Below are positions 1-7,457 of a stretch of DNA of 12,158 nucleotides, one piece after another. The position numbers and the translations under genes are program-made. The stretch is from assembly GCA_031264395.1 (NCBI GenBank), contig JAISEB010000286.1, forward strand, positions 1 to 12,158, in the 5' to 3' direction. The notes beneath the pieces are model-generated. The model made no database searches, was not told the origin of the DNA, and saw nothing but the letters and a program-made list of their open reading frames with translations. This DNA comes from Treponema sp. GTDB lineage: Bacteria; Spirochaetota; Spirochaetia; Treponematales; Breznakiellaceae. Each line of letters starts with the position of its first letter. The first letter of the stretch is position 1.

Positions 1-156
1 GACAAGCGGGTGTATCTGGGCGCTGTCGCGGGGGTAGTTTTCAGCGAGAGCGAAAAAAACTATGCCATGAAAAACGGCTTTTATGTGATTGAGCCCTCCG
101 GTGATACCTTTACTATCACCAAACCGGAAGGTAAATACCACCCCCGTGAATGGTGA
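1..156 (+). CDS. C-terminal end of a hypothetical protein (5' end outside window)
   Basis: The frame is open from base 1 and ends at a TGA at 154-156, giving 51 residues of a C-terminus. The tail runs through VYLGAVAGVVFSES, then KNGFYVIEPSGDTFTI, and finishes KYHPREW. This alternation of a small hydrophobic patch (GAVAGVVF), a second strand (GFYVIEPSGD) and a charged end resembles the C-terminal part of conserved coiled-coil/nuclease-like hypothetical proteins (DUF3782 type) that are often present in several copies in spirochaetes and cyanobacteria. That resemblance is from memory and not secure. It is the only plus-strand gene upstream of the mannosidases and converges on them. Function is not assignable from this fragment. 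Confidence 0.6.
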   Translation, partial: DKRVYLGAVAGVVFSESEKNYAMKNGFYVIEPSGDTFTITKPEGKYHPREW

Positions 157-183
157 AACAAACCTTTCTGTATACCTGTCAGC

Positions 184-340
184 AATTCTGAATTCAAGTA
201 CAACGAACCTCCGGTTCGCCCTCACGGATAGAACAGACTTTCAGTTTATATGTTGTCCGTGTCCGTCCGTGGTAAAATTGAACCCCGAAGCCCTGCCGGT
301 CTGTGTCTGTCCGTGTTGGTTTTGAATTCGGAATTACCGC
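184..340. repeat. Dispersed repeat element, copy A, with terminal inverted repeats
   Basis: This non-coding strip between two convergent genes is flanked by AATTCTGAATTCAA (184-197) and its near-perfect inverse TTGAATTCGGAATT (322-335), matching at 13 of 14 bases. Inside are a block starting ACAACGAACCTCC (200-228), with a small hairpin GAACC-TCC-GGTTC, and repeated GTCCGTG-type words (255-271 and 299-315). The 200-228 block recurs at 12033-12061 with 2 differences in 29. The end TTTGAATTCGGAATTACCGC (321-340) recurs exactly at 12127-12146. The right end lies 5 bp from the mannosidase stop codon. The structure fits a small non-autonomous mobile or REP-like element; no target-site duplication is obvious. 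Confidence 0.7.
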
Positions 341-345
341 GCGCC

Positions 346-2790
346 TTATACGTCCCACTCAAGGAGGCTTGTTTCGGTAACGGAAGGCGTCCCGCCGCCT
401 CCTGAGCCAGGGATTTTGAGCGTCTTTATTTCGAAGGGCCTGAAACTGAAACGGCCCTGCAGGCCCAGCCAGGGACATTCAATGTCCGCTTCGGCGGCCT
501 TTCCCGCCGATTCAACGGCGCGGAGTATACAGCCGTCCCCGTCTTCGGCGCTCTTGATGGCGGTAACAAGCACCGTGGAATTCCCCTTTATTTCGCAGTA
601 GCTTTTTTCAGGGGGAAGGGAACCCGGATGAAAGGATTCCACCACATACAGGGGGCCCTGGTTAAGTTCAAGGGCGCGCCGGGCGTATTCCGAGGCGGGG
701 GGCTTTTCACTGTAGAGAACAAGCCGTATGTGGTACTCATGTTCGCCCTGATCCACATAGCGGTGGCTTATGTCGGCGCGGGGCCGCATGGGTTCGTGGT
801 GGGCGTAGACGGGGCTGCGCAGAAGGGTAAGTGAAAGCGTCTTCCCCTGGGCGCTGCAGGAGTAGATCCCGTCGTTAAGCGCCGCCAGGGCGGGCCCGGA
901 ATTTTCCGAAAGGGCGGCCCAGCGCTGCAGGGGCCATTCCCTTCCGTCCGCGCTTCTTTCCATGGAGCCGTAGGGAATTTCCGAAGCGAAGGTCCTCCCG
1001 TTTCCAAAGGCGCAGGGGATGCTGAGCTTGAGGAGGCGGTGCTTTTCGTTCCATGTTACCCGCAGCTTGAGATCCACGGTCCCGAGCGCGCCGTTAACAA
1101 TAACGCGCATAATGGCGGCGCTGTCAAAGAGCCTGTACGTGATTTCGTATTCCTCGGTTACCTTTCCCCGCGAAACAAGGGACCAGGATTCCCCTTTCAT
1201 TTTCCGCCTTGCCCCTTCGTACGAGGGAAGAGCGTGGGTCCAGGTATCCGAATTGTCGTCGATAACGTCGAGGCTTATTTCCCCCGAAAGGTACTCGATC
1301 TTTTTTTCCCTGTCGAAGATCGAATTGACGCGGCACGAGTCCCTGTCAATGCGGGCCTCAAGGGCGCCCGACACAATGCGCGAGGAGGCCCTCGTGTAAA
1401 GAACGCCGGAAAGGCTTTCCCTGTCCATGCCGTTCCTGTGGCCCGTGAGCCTGAAGGCCGTGTACCCCAGCGGCGGCAGAACCGCGTTAAAACGCGCCGC
1501 GTGCGTGTAAAAACCCGCGATGGCGTTGGTGGGTACAAGTTCAAAGGGAATTTCGTTTCCGTGTACGTCGTGAACAGCGTCGCATACGCCGTTCACCTCA
1601 ATACATTGTACGGTTTTCCAGGGATGGGGATTCCACACGATTGCCGTCGAGCCTTCCTCAAAAACCGCCGTCCGCGCGGCAAGGCGGTGCAGCAGCCTCG
1701 TCGTTATTTCGCCGGCCGTCTCCTCCGCCCAGCCGTAAGCGCCGAAAATTTTGGGATAGGCGTCGGGAATGGAACAGCCCCCCAGTGAATCGTGGAACTG
1801 GTTGACGAGGACTTTTTTCCAGCCTTCCCTCAGGGCTTCCCCGTCTTTTCCGCCTTCCCCGTCTCCCAAAACGCAGCTCATCTTTTCCGCCCTGATGAGA
1901 TCCTGTTCCGTTCTGTTGTTTGCCTTTTTAAGGCGGCTCATGGAACTGTAGCAGCCTATGGCGTGGTACTGGAGTTCGTCCTTTACAAGAGGCCGCGCGG
2001 GCCTTTCCCCGCGTTCACACAGGGCGGAAACTTCGCCGAAGTAGCGTCCGGGATCGCTGTAGGCAATGTCCGCCTTTCCGCCGCCTTCTTTTATACAGGC
2101 GTCAAGGATGGCGAGGTTTTCTTTTGTCGGCCCGCCCCCGTGGTTTCCCACTCCGTAAAAACACATGAGGGGTATTCCTTCCTCCCCGGCAAGCTCCCGG
2201 AAAAAGGGGATCTTCCGTTCAAGCTCCGGCCCCCATTCGCAGCCGTTGGTGTATTCGGGGGGAACGCGGTAGGCGGTAACGCGGGAACCGTCTATGCCTT
2301 CCCATATAAAAAGATGGGAAGGAAGTTCTTTTTCTTTTTTGCCGGGCCGCATAAAAACATAGGAAGAAAGCCCCTGTCCCGCGAGGATCTGGGGAAGATT
2401 CCCGTTATGGCCAAAAGAATCTATGTTGTAGCCGAAATCCGCCGTCTTGCCGAATTTTTCCCTGAAGTACCTTTGGCCGTAGAGCCCCTGCCGCACAAAG
2501 GCCTCCCCCGACGGGGCGTTACAGTCAGGCTGAAGCCACCATCCTCCGGCTATGCGCCAGCGGCCGGCCGCCACCGCCTTTCGTATTCTTTCAAAGAGCG
2601 CTGGATCGGTTTTTTCGGCCACACTGTAGTAGTAGGCGCACGCGCAGGTAAAGACGAAGTCTTCATGCTCCGCTATCCGGTCAAGCGCCGACGCGAATGT
2701 GGCGCGTATTTCCTGCAGCCCCTCTTCCCATTTCCACAACCACAGCACGTCTATGTGGGCGTTGCCGACAAGATGAATGCAATTTGCCAT
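346..2790 (-). CDS. Alpha-mannosidase, glycoside hydrolase family 38 (814 aa)
   Basis: Predicted retaining, metal-dependent exo-alpha-mannosidase acting in the cytoplasm; there is no signal peptide. The catalytic domain starts at the N-terminus with GNAHIDVLW (His12 and Asp14, zinc ligands in the family). It continues with GGWWLQPDCNAPSGE (Asp89 region) and NIDSFGH, whose Asp124 aligns with the family nucleophile, then GNHGGGPT, where His217 fits the fourth metal ligand. The middle-domain motif NQFHD is at 330-334, followed by the long beta-sandwich C-terminal half. All key residues look intact. The ATG at 2790 is preceded by GGGAG six bases upstream and places the HID motif where compact bacterial GH38 enzymes have it. 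It is second in the minus-strand pair, 77 bp after the larger GH38 gene, so probably co-transcribed. GH38 membership is firm; the exact linkage cut (alpha-1,2, 1,3 or 1,6) is not visible from sequence. Confidence 0.93.
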   Translation of the reverse strand: MANCIHLVGNAHIDVLWLWKWEEGLQEIRATFASALDRIAEHEDFVFTCACAYYYSVAEKTDPALFERIRKAVAAGRWRIAGGWWLQPDCNAPSGEAFVRQGLYGQRYFREKFGKTADFGYNIDSFGHNGNLPQILAGQGLSSYVFMRPGKKEKELPSHLFIWEGIDGSRVTAYRVPPEYTNGCEWGPELERKIPFFRELAGEEGIPLMCFYGVGNHGGGPTKENLAILDACIKEGGGKADIAYSDPGRYFGEVSALCERGERPARPLVKDELQYHAIGCYSSMSRLKKANNRTEQDLIRAEKMSCVLGDGEGGKDGEALREGWKKVLVNQFHDSLGGCSIPDAYPKIFGAYGWAEETAGEITTRLLHRLAARTAVFEEGSTAIVWNPHPWKTVQCIEVNGVCDAVHDVHGNEIPFELVPTNAIAGFYTHAARFNAVLPPLGYTAFRLTGHRNGMDRESLSGVLYTRASSRIVSGALEARIDRDSCRVNSIFDREKKIEYLSGEISLDVIDDNSDTWTHALPSYEGARRKMKGESWSLVSRGKVTEEYEITYRLFDSAAIMRVIVNGALGTVDLKLRVTWNEKHRLLKLSIPCAFGNGRTFASEIPYGSMERSADGREWPLQRWAALSENSGPALAALNDGIYSCSAQGKTLSLTLLRSPVYAHHEPMRPRADISHRYVDQGEHEYHIRLVLYSEKPPASEYARRALELNQGPLYVVESFHPGSLPPEKSYCEIKGNSTVLVTAIKSAEDGDGCILRAVESAGKAAEADIECPWLGLQGRFSFRPFEIKTLKIPGSGGGGTPSVTETSLLEWDV

Positions 2791-2796
2791 AAAAAA

Positions 2797-2801
2797 CTCC
2801 C
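2797..2801 (-). promoter_or_regulatory. Ribosome binding site of the 814-aa mannosidase
   Basis: On the minus strand GGGAG is followed by six T residues and then the ATG at 2790, a normal Shine-Dalgarno distance. It supports the chosen start and independent translation of the second gene of the pair. Confidence 0.6.
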
Positions 2802-2827
2802 GTAACGGCGCAGTCGCCCGTTTATGT

Positions 2828-2863
2828 GAAGTTGTTCAATAACTGAAGTTTTCGAACAACTTC
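2828..2863. repeat. Perfect 10-bp inverted repeat between the two mannosidase genes
   Basis: GAAGTTGTTC (2828-2837) and GAACAACTTC (2854-2863) are exact reverse complements separated by 16 bases. A further GAAGTT inside the loop (2845-2850) can pair with the same right arm, so two alternative folds exist. In the minus-strand transcript the hairpin begins a few bases after the stop of the 970-aa gene. There is no U-run after it, so it is more likely an mRNA-stabilising or processing hairpin, or a small dispersed palindrome, than a full terminator. Confidence 0.65.
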
Positions 2864-2867
2864 CGTT

Positions 2868-5780
2868 TTACAATTCAAGAACAACCGCCCTTACGCTAAA
2901 GGGAGGCAGTTCAAAGGACAGTTTTCCGCCGTCAAGCAGGGCTTCTCCCGTCCGTTTTGTTTCGCACGCGTCGGTTAGATACGCCGACTTTACCCCGAAA
3001 CCCAGCCTGAAAACCGCCCGGGTTTTTTTGCCCTCGATCTCGTACACCCGGAAGATAAGGCGGTTTCCGCCCGACTCGGGCCGCTTGACGGCCGAAAACG
3101 CCGCGCTTCCCCCTTCCAGCGAAAGAAAGCCGTTTTCGGCGGCAAGGCTTCCCCCGTGGAATTTTCCCGAAATGACCGTACAGGGATGGCGGTACTCAAG
3201 GCTTTCGCGGGCCGCTTCGGCCGGGCTGCTTCCCGCCTTGAAGGGAACGATGGCAAAAGAGATGCGGTGGCGTCCCGTTTCGGGAACAGGATCGGGAGCG
3301 TAAGCGCCGCGGATCAGGGTAAGGGCCACACTGGCCTTCCCGGCCCCTTCTTTGCCCGGACGCCGCCTGTCCTGTTCCAGGCAGCGGAAACCGTATTTGT
3401 CCATGGAAAGGAGGGCCAGCGAAACGGGACCCGAAACATTTTCGGCAAGGACAAAACTTTCGGCGGGAAGATCCATGTCCGCCCCTTCCCTGTTTGTTAC
3501 GCCGAAGGGAATGTCGAAGAGGAAGCGGGGCGTGTAGTCAAGGGGAAGGTAGAAATGCAGATTCGGCGCGCCCCCCGTTTCGTCGGAACCGGTTTCACGC
3601 CAGTCGCAGGTAACGTCGTAACGGAGGCGCTTCGATCCCGCGTCAAGCGAGACGGCCGCCTCAAGAAACGATCCATTGCCGAAATGGGCGCGGAGCAGAA
3701 AGGCGCTCCGCAGCGTCTTCCGGCCGAAATGTACCGCGTCGGTATGCCCGTAGAGATCGTCTTCATGGCGGGATTCATATATGACGGGGATGATCTCGAT
3801 GTTCCCGGTGATGTCCGCGATCTCCTTGTAACGGCCCTCGAACCAGGCCGACATGCCCGGATGCCAGTTGGTGATCCCCTTGTATACGCTTTCCTTCGCG
3901 AGGCGGAAAATGCCGCAGGGGGTCCCGGCCGCCGCGAGTTCCGCGCCGCTTTCCTTGTCGATAAACGAGGCTATGCTCCCGTCGCGGGGGCTCAGGGTCA
4001 CTTTCACCTTTTCATTTTCCAGGATGAAGGTATCGGGCTTTTGGACGCGCATGTCGTTGATAAAAACAAAGCGCTGTTCGTAGTTCTTTTTTTCTTCGAG
4101 CACTATGGACGAATAACCCGCGGCCGGAACCGCCGCGCGGACGATGACGGTGTCGAAGTGATGGCCCCAGTAGTCGCCGCTTTCGCCGCGCTGGAACTCA
4201 AGGGCTTTTCCCCCGGCGTCCCGCACGGCGGCCTCGTCTATGCTGCCTTCGTAATCCCACACGGTTACCGGGACAAGTTCCTTCCGCTCAAAGGGAAGGG
4301 GATTGAAGATGTGGTAAACCCGCGTGAGTCCCGCGTTCCGTCCCGTCTGGCCGAAGCCCGCCCCCGCGCCTTCGCCCCGGGATTCCCCGTCATCCGCCTT
4401 TGCGCCCGCCGCCAGGGCTCCGGTGTTTATCCCGGCCGCTATCGCCTCGAGGGCTATGGTCCTTGCGGACTCCGCGGCAGCGAAGACCTCCTGGTAAAGG
4501 CCCGACGCGTGTTCCCTTGTTTCGGCAACCCCGGAGCCGGGAATGATGTCGTGAAACTGGTTGAAGAGGATCTTGTGCCATGCTTCCCTTAAAAGGGCGG
4601 CGGGGTATTCCTTTCCGCAAAGGATCATCGCCGCGCTTGCATACCACTCGGCTTCTCTCATAAGCCGTTCCGCCTTCCTGTTTCCCGCCTTGATCCTCGT
4701 CTGCGTCGTGTAACAGCCGTCGCACAAAAAATTGATCTCGCCGTCCAGAACAGGAAGTTTTTCCGCGCGGCCGGACGCCCCGTCAAAATAATCGCGGAGG
4801 CGTCCAAAGGTGAATTTCGGGTAAAGCGGCCATGAGTTCATTTCGATGATGCGGTTAATGTCCCGCCGGGTGGGCCCGCCGCCGTGATCTCCTACTCCGT
4901 ACACCTTGAGCAGCTTTTTCCCGCCTGTGAGCCGGGCAAGGGCGGGCGCGTAATCCGCGGTGAAAGGGCCGATGTCGGCGTTGTACCAGAAGGGCTCGGT
5001 GTACACGATAACGTCTTTTCCCGACGGGGCCTTCCAGCGGTAGAGGATCTGTTCCCCCACCTGCCCCCGGCAGTGGTAGTAATAGCGCACCCCGCCCGAA
5101 TCGAGGATCTCAGGGACATTCCGGCTGTGCCCGAATGTATCGGGCTCAAAGTCTATCACAAGATCGTCCGGGCCCAGGCCGAATTGTTCCCGCATGTATT
5201 CCCTGGTGTACAAAATGTGGCGGGTAAGGCTTTCGCCCGAAGGCATGTTCTTGTCGCATTCAACCCAGGTTGACGCGGTAACTTCCCAGCGGCCTTCGCG
5301 CACTCTTTCCTTTATTTCCTCAAACATCGCGGGATCGAACTGTTCCACGATCCTGTAAACCGACGCCTGCGACTGGGAAAAGATAAAGCCGGGAAATTCC
5401 TTCATCATGTCAAGCATGGTACGCATGGTGGCAAGGGTAGCGGAGACGGTTTCGTTGTAGCCCCACATCCAGTTCATGTCGATGTGGGCGTGGGCGGCGC
5501 AGAGGAATTCGAAGCTCTTTGCCTCCTCCGCCAGGTTCAAAAGCGGGCCTTCTATTTCCTCAACGCCTTGGGCCGAAAGGCCCCCGCGCTCTATCATGGC
5601 GGCAAGGCGGGAGGCCGCGCCGGAAACAGGGGCGTCCCAGGCCCCGCCCCGTGAATCGGAAAGGGCCGAAAGAAACCGGAGTTCGGCATACAGGCGGGTA
5701 AAAAAACGATTGGTTTTCAACTCTTTTACATAGTTTTCAAGGCTTTGCAATTGCACATGGTTATCGTTCATCCGTATCAT
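2868..5780 (-). CDS. Alpha-mannosidase, glycoside hydrolase family 38 (970 aa)
   Basis: Second GH38 enzyme, full length for the bacterial long form. About 90 N-terminal residues form a helical lead-in. The catalytic domain follows: AHAHIDMNW (His99, Asp101 metal ligands), STWVECDKNMPSGES (Asp176 region), FEPDTFGHS (Asp214, expected nucleophile) and GVGDHGGGPT (His299). Next come LFNQFHDIIPGSG (from 406) and a large beta-rich C-terminal half. A Gly/Ala-rich linker near 450-485 looks like a flexible insertion. No signal peptide, so probably cytoplasmic. The ATG at 5780 has GGAGG seven bases upstream; a second ATG three codons in is less well placed. It is the first gene of the minus-strand pair and is divergent from the sugar transporter, which suggests that imported mannosides are its substrate. 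The sequence differs enough from its neighbour (linker, N-terminal extension, motif wording) that the two probably differ in linkage or chain-length preference. That last point is inference. Confidence 0.95.
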   Translation of the reverse strand: MIRMNDNHVQLQSLENYVKELKTNRFFTRLYAELRFLSALSDSRGGAWDAPVSGAASRLAAMIERGGLSAQGVEEIEGPLLNLAEEAKSFEFLCAAHAHIDMNWMWGYNETVSATLATMRTMLDMMKEFPGFIFSQSQASVYRIVEQFDPAMFEEIKERVREGRWEVTASTWVECDKNMPSGESLTRHILYTREYMREQFGLGPDDLVIDFEPDTFGHSRNVPEILDSGGVRYYYHCRGQVGEQILYRWKAPSGKDVIVYTEPFWYNADIGPFTADYAPALARLTGGKKLLKVYGVGDHGGGPTRRDINRIIEMNSWPLYPKFTFGRLRDYFDGASGRAEKLPVLDGEINFLCDGCYTTQTRIKAGNRKAERLMREAEWYASAAMILCGKEYPAALLREAWHKILFNQFHDIIPGSGVAETREHASGLYQEVFAAAESARTIALEAIAAGINTGALAAGAKADDGESRGEGAGAGFGQTGRNAGLTRVYHIFNPLPFERKELVPVTVWDYEGSIDEAAVRDAGGKALEFQRGESGDYWGHHFDTVIVRAAVPAAGYSSIVLEEKKNYEQRFVFINDMRVQKPDTFILENEKVKVTLSPRDGSIASFIDKESGAELAAAGTPCGIFRLAKESVYKGITNWHPGMSAWFEGRYKEIADITGNIEIIPVIYESRHEDDLYGHTDAVHFGRKTLRSAFLLRAHFGNGSFLEAAVSLDAGSKRLRYDVTCDWRETGSDETGGAPNLHFYLPLDYTPRFLFDIPFGVTNREGADMDLPAESFVLAENVSGPVSLALLSMDKYGFRCLEQDRRRPGKEGAGKASVALTLIRGAYAPDPVPETGRHRISFAIVPFKAGSSPAEAARESLEYRHPCTVISGKFHGGSLAAENGFLSLEGGSAAFSAVKRPESGGNRLIFRVYEIEGKKTRAVFRLGFGVKSAYLTDACETKRTGEALLDGGKLSFELPPFSVRAVVLEL

Positions 5781-5787
5781 GAGGGGG

Positions 5788-5792
5788 CCTCC
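5788..5792 (-). promoter_or_regulatory. Ribosome binding site of the 970-aa mannosidase
   Basis: On the minus strand GGAGG is followed by CCCCCTC and then the ATG at 5780. This strong site decides in favour of the first ATG over the second at 5771. Confidence 0.65.
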
Positions 5793-5831
5793 GCGCCTAA
5801 TAGAGTTGCTTAATGGTTACTAAACCTGTCC

Positions 5832-5860
5832 AGTGTATACCCGAAGCCGCAAAATCACAA
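5832..5860 (-). promoter_or_regulatory. Weak candidate promoter for the mannosidase pair
   Basis: Reading the minus strand, TTGTGA is followed after 17 bases by TACACT, each matching the sigma-70 consensus at four of six positions. The overlapping TATACA is an alternative -10. The site lies about 50-80 bp upstream of the ATG at 5780. It is the best match I see in the divergent region on this strand, but the score is low. Confidence 0.3.
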
Positions 5861-5888
5861 CAGGAAACGGCGTTACGAAAGAAAACCG

Positions 5889-5925
5889 TTTTTTTCGTTT
5901 TTTTTAGTTATTGAAAGTTTTTTTT
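5889..5925 (+). promoter_or_regulatory. Phased T-tracts upstream of the transporter promoter
   Basis: Runs of 7, 8 and 8 T residues lie at 5889-5895, 5898-5905 and 5918-5925. Their centres are about 10 and 20 bp apart, close to whole helical turns, and the last run ends in the -35 box. Such tracts are known to bend DNA and can act as UP elements for RNA polymerase. An AAACGG/CCGTTT inverted pair (5865-5870, 5886-5891) lies at the upstream edge. Confidence 0.5.
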
Positions 5926-5952
5926 GACAAACCGTAATTTTTCCCTTATACT
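5924..5952 (+). promoter_or_regulatory. Sigma-70-type promoter of the sugar transporter operon
   Basis: A perfect -35 TTGACA (5924-5929), a 17-bp spacer and TATACT (5947-5952, five of six) form a near-consensus promoter. The expected start of transcription is near 5959, leaving a leader of about 25 nt that contains the ribosome binding site. Confidence 0.8.
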
Positions 5953-5973
5953 GGCTTTACTGTTAATAAACAC

Positions 5974-5978
5974 GGAGG
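5974..5978 (+). promoter_or_regulatory. Ribosome binding site of the solute-binding protein
   Basis: GGAGG lies five bases before the ATG at 5984. It fixes that start and rules out the TTG at 5924, which sits in the -35 box. Confidence 0.8.
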
Positions 5979-5983
5979 AATTC

Positions 5984-7312
5984 ATGAAAAGAATCGCAGC
6001 GGTTGTATGTGTGTTGTTCGTCCTGGCGGCGGCGGTATTTGCCGGTCCGGGACAGCAGGGATCATCCGGAGGGGGAGCGGGGGAGAAAGTCGTTTTCTGG
6101 ACTTCCCATGTCGCCCATGATCTTGACGTTTTAAGGGAAATTGTCGCCGCGTATAACGCGACCAATCCCGCCGTACCGGTGGAAATTGTCAGCGTTCCCG
6201 GCAGCGAGACGGAAATAACCAAACTGGCCACCTCGATACGCGGGGGTACCGCGCCCGATGTATACTTCCTTGACAGATTTACCATTGCCGAAAGGGCCGC
6301 GGCGGGCATGCTGGAAGACATTACCCCGGCGCTTGCCAGAATCGCCCCCAATGTCAAAAACAACTACCTTGATTTCGCGTGGCAGGAAACCCAGTTCAAG
6401 GGCAAGACCTACGGCCTTCCCCTGGATACCGATGTCCGGGCCATCTTCTACCGCAAGGATCTGCTCCGCGCGGCGGGGGTCGATCTTAACCTCTTTGACG
6501 CGGCCAACGGCCCCATGACCATTGCCCAGATGAGGGACGCTTCCTTCAAGCTCAACAAGACCGACGCTCAGGGAAACCTGATCCAGACCGGCCTTATTCC
6601 CTTTAACACGGAACTTCAGGGCTGGCATTATGTGTGGGGTTTTGTGTATGGCGGGCAGTTCGCCAACATTCCCCAGGGAAAGGTGACTCCCCTTGATCCC
6701 GGCGTTGTCTCTACGTATCAGTTCTTCTACGACTGGTCGAGGGATATGGGGCCCCAGAAGATACGGACCTTTATGTCTACGTATACTCCCCCCAACAATC
6801 CTCCCCAGAACAACCCCTTTATCACGGGCCAGGTTGCCATCATGGTGAACGGCGACTGGATGATAAGCCAGTTCCGCGAATACGCCCCGAATCTTGAATA
6901 CGGCATTACTTACCTTCCCGTTCCCAAAGCGGGGGACAAGCCTTCTTCCTTTGCCGGCGGATGGTCCCTTGTTGTCCCGGTCGGATGCAAGAAAGTTGAA
7001 GCCGCGGTGAGGTTTATGGTGTGGGCCTGCGGCGCCGACGGCCAGCGGATCTACACAAAGGGTACGACCCATCTTCCCACCTGGACGTCTCTTATGAACG
7101 AGGATATCTTCACCACGGAGCACCAGTTCTTTAAAAACATACTGCCCATAGCCCGCAGCCGGCCGGTTCTTCCTGTCGGCGCCTATTACTGGGATCAGCT
7201 GACCGCGGCGCAGGACGCTGTGGTTGACAACATCAAGACCCCCCAGCAGGCGCTTACGGAAGTGGAGGCCCAGACGCAGGCCCAGCTTGCCAAATTCCTT
7301 CCCCTGCAATAG
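5984..7312 (+). CDS. Sugar ABC transporter solute-binding protein (family 1, CUT1 type, 442 aa)
   Basis: Extracytoplasmic receptor that captures a sugar and delivers it to the permease pair encoded downstream. The N-terminus MKRIAAVVCVLFVLAAAVFA is a classic signal peptide with likely cleavage after residue 20, followed by a Gly/Ser-rich linker (GPGQQGSSGGG). The only Cys of this region lies inside the hydrophobic core, not in a lipobox, so it is probably not a lipoprotein. The mature part begins with KVVFWTSH and contains TKLATSIRGGTAPDVYFLD, GLPLDTDVRAIFYRKDLL and QVAIMVNGDWM, all typical of family-1 binding proteins for oligosaccharides. Length is normal. It is the first gene after the strong promoter and is separated from the first permease by a stable hairpin, a usual arrangement for expressing binding protein in excess. 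The mannoside substrate is inferred only from the divergent mannosidases. Confidence 0.92.
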   Translation: MKRIAAVVCVLFVLAAAVFAGPGQQGSSGGGAGEKVVFWTSHVAHDLDVLREIVAAYNATNPAVPVEIVSVPGSETEITKLATSIRGGTAPDVYFLDRFTIAERAAAGMLEDITPALARIAPNVKNNYLDFAWQETQFKGKTYGLPLDTDVRAIFYRKDLLRAAGVDLNLFDAANGPMTIAQMRDASFKLNKTDAQGNLIQTGLIPFNTELQGWHYVWGFVYGGQFANIPQGKVTPLDPGVVSTYQFFYDWSRDMGPQKIRTFMSTYTPPNNPPQNNPFITGQVAIMVNGDWMISQFREYAPNLEYGITYLPVPKAGDKPSSFAGGWSLVVPVGCKKVEAAVRFMVWACGADGQRIYTKGTTHLPTWTSLMNEDIFTTEHQFFKNILPIARSRPVLPVGAYYWDQLTAAQDAVVDNIKTPQQALTEVEAQTQAQLAKFLPLQ

Positions 7313-7320
7313 GGATTAGG

Positions 7321-7365
7321 GCCGGCTAAAGATCCCGCGGCTATGCCGCGCGGATCTTTTCCGGC
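7321..7365 (+). terminator. Stable intercistronic hairpin after the binding-protein gene
   Basis: AAAGATCCCGCGGC (7328-7341), loop TAT, and GCCGCGCGGATCTTT (7345-7359) pair with a single bulged base. Outer arms GCCGG (7321-7325) and CCGGC (7361-7365) can extend the stem. Only four T residues follow the inner stem (7357-7360). It may act as a partial terminator or as a 3'-end stabiliser of the binding-protein message, reducing permease expression. Confidence 0.6.
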
Positions 7366-7457
7366 GAAGATCTTGTGACTTTGTCAAAGGCGCGGTTCTC
7401 GCGGCCGCCTGTTCAGGGCGCGCCCGGCGGGAGGCTGCGCCTGTTTAGGGCGGCATC

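Noticed and set aside
89..325. Plus-strand 78-codon open frame over repeat copy A, similar to one over copy B
   Set aside because: The similarity (TNLRFALTD / TNLQFALTD) comes from the shared repeat DNA, it overlaps the real gene end at 156, and there is no start context.
1039..2805. Long plus-strand open frames opposite the 814-aa mannosidase
   Set aside because: They are antisense to a gene with intact GH38 motifs; GC-rich codons leave the opposite strand open by chance.
3156..4592. 478-codon plus-strand open frame opposite the 970-aa mannosidase
   Set aside because: Antisense shadow: no recognisable domain and no ribosome binding site, against a full GH38 protein on the other strand.
5865..5905. 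AAACGG/CCGTTT hairpin with T-run as a terminator
   Set aside because: No plus-strand gene ends upstream of it; the divergent genes both start around it, so a control or bending role is likelier.
5924..5983. TTG start extending the binding protein by 20 residues
   Set aside because: The TTG is part of the -35 box, while ATG 5984 has GGAGG and starts a proper signal peptide.
6131..7309. 392-codon minus-strand open frame opposite the binding-protein gene
   Set aside because: Antisense to a clear family-1 binding protein with its own promoter; the translation is rich in Gly, Arg and Lys with no domain.
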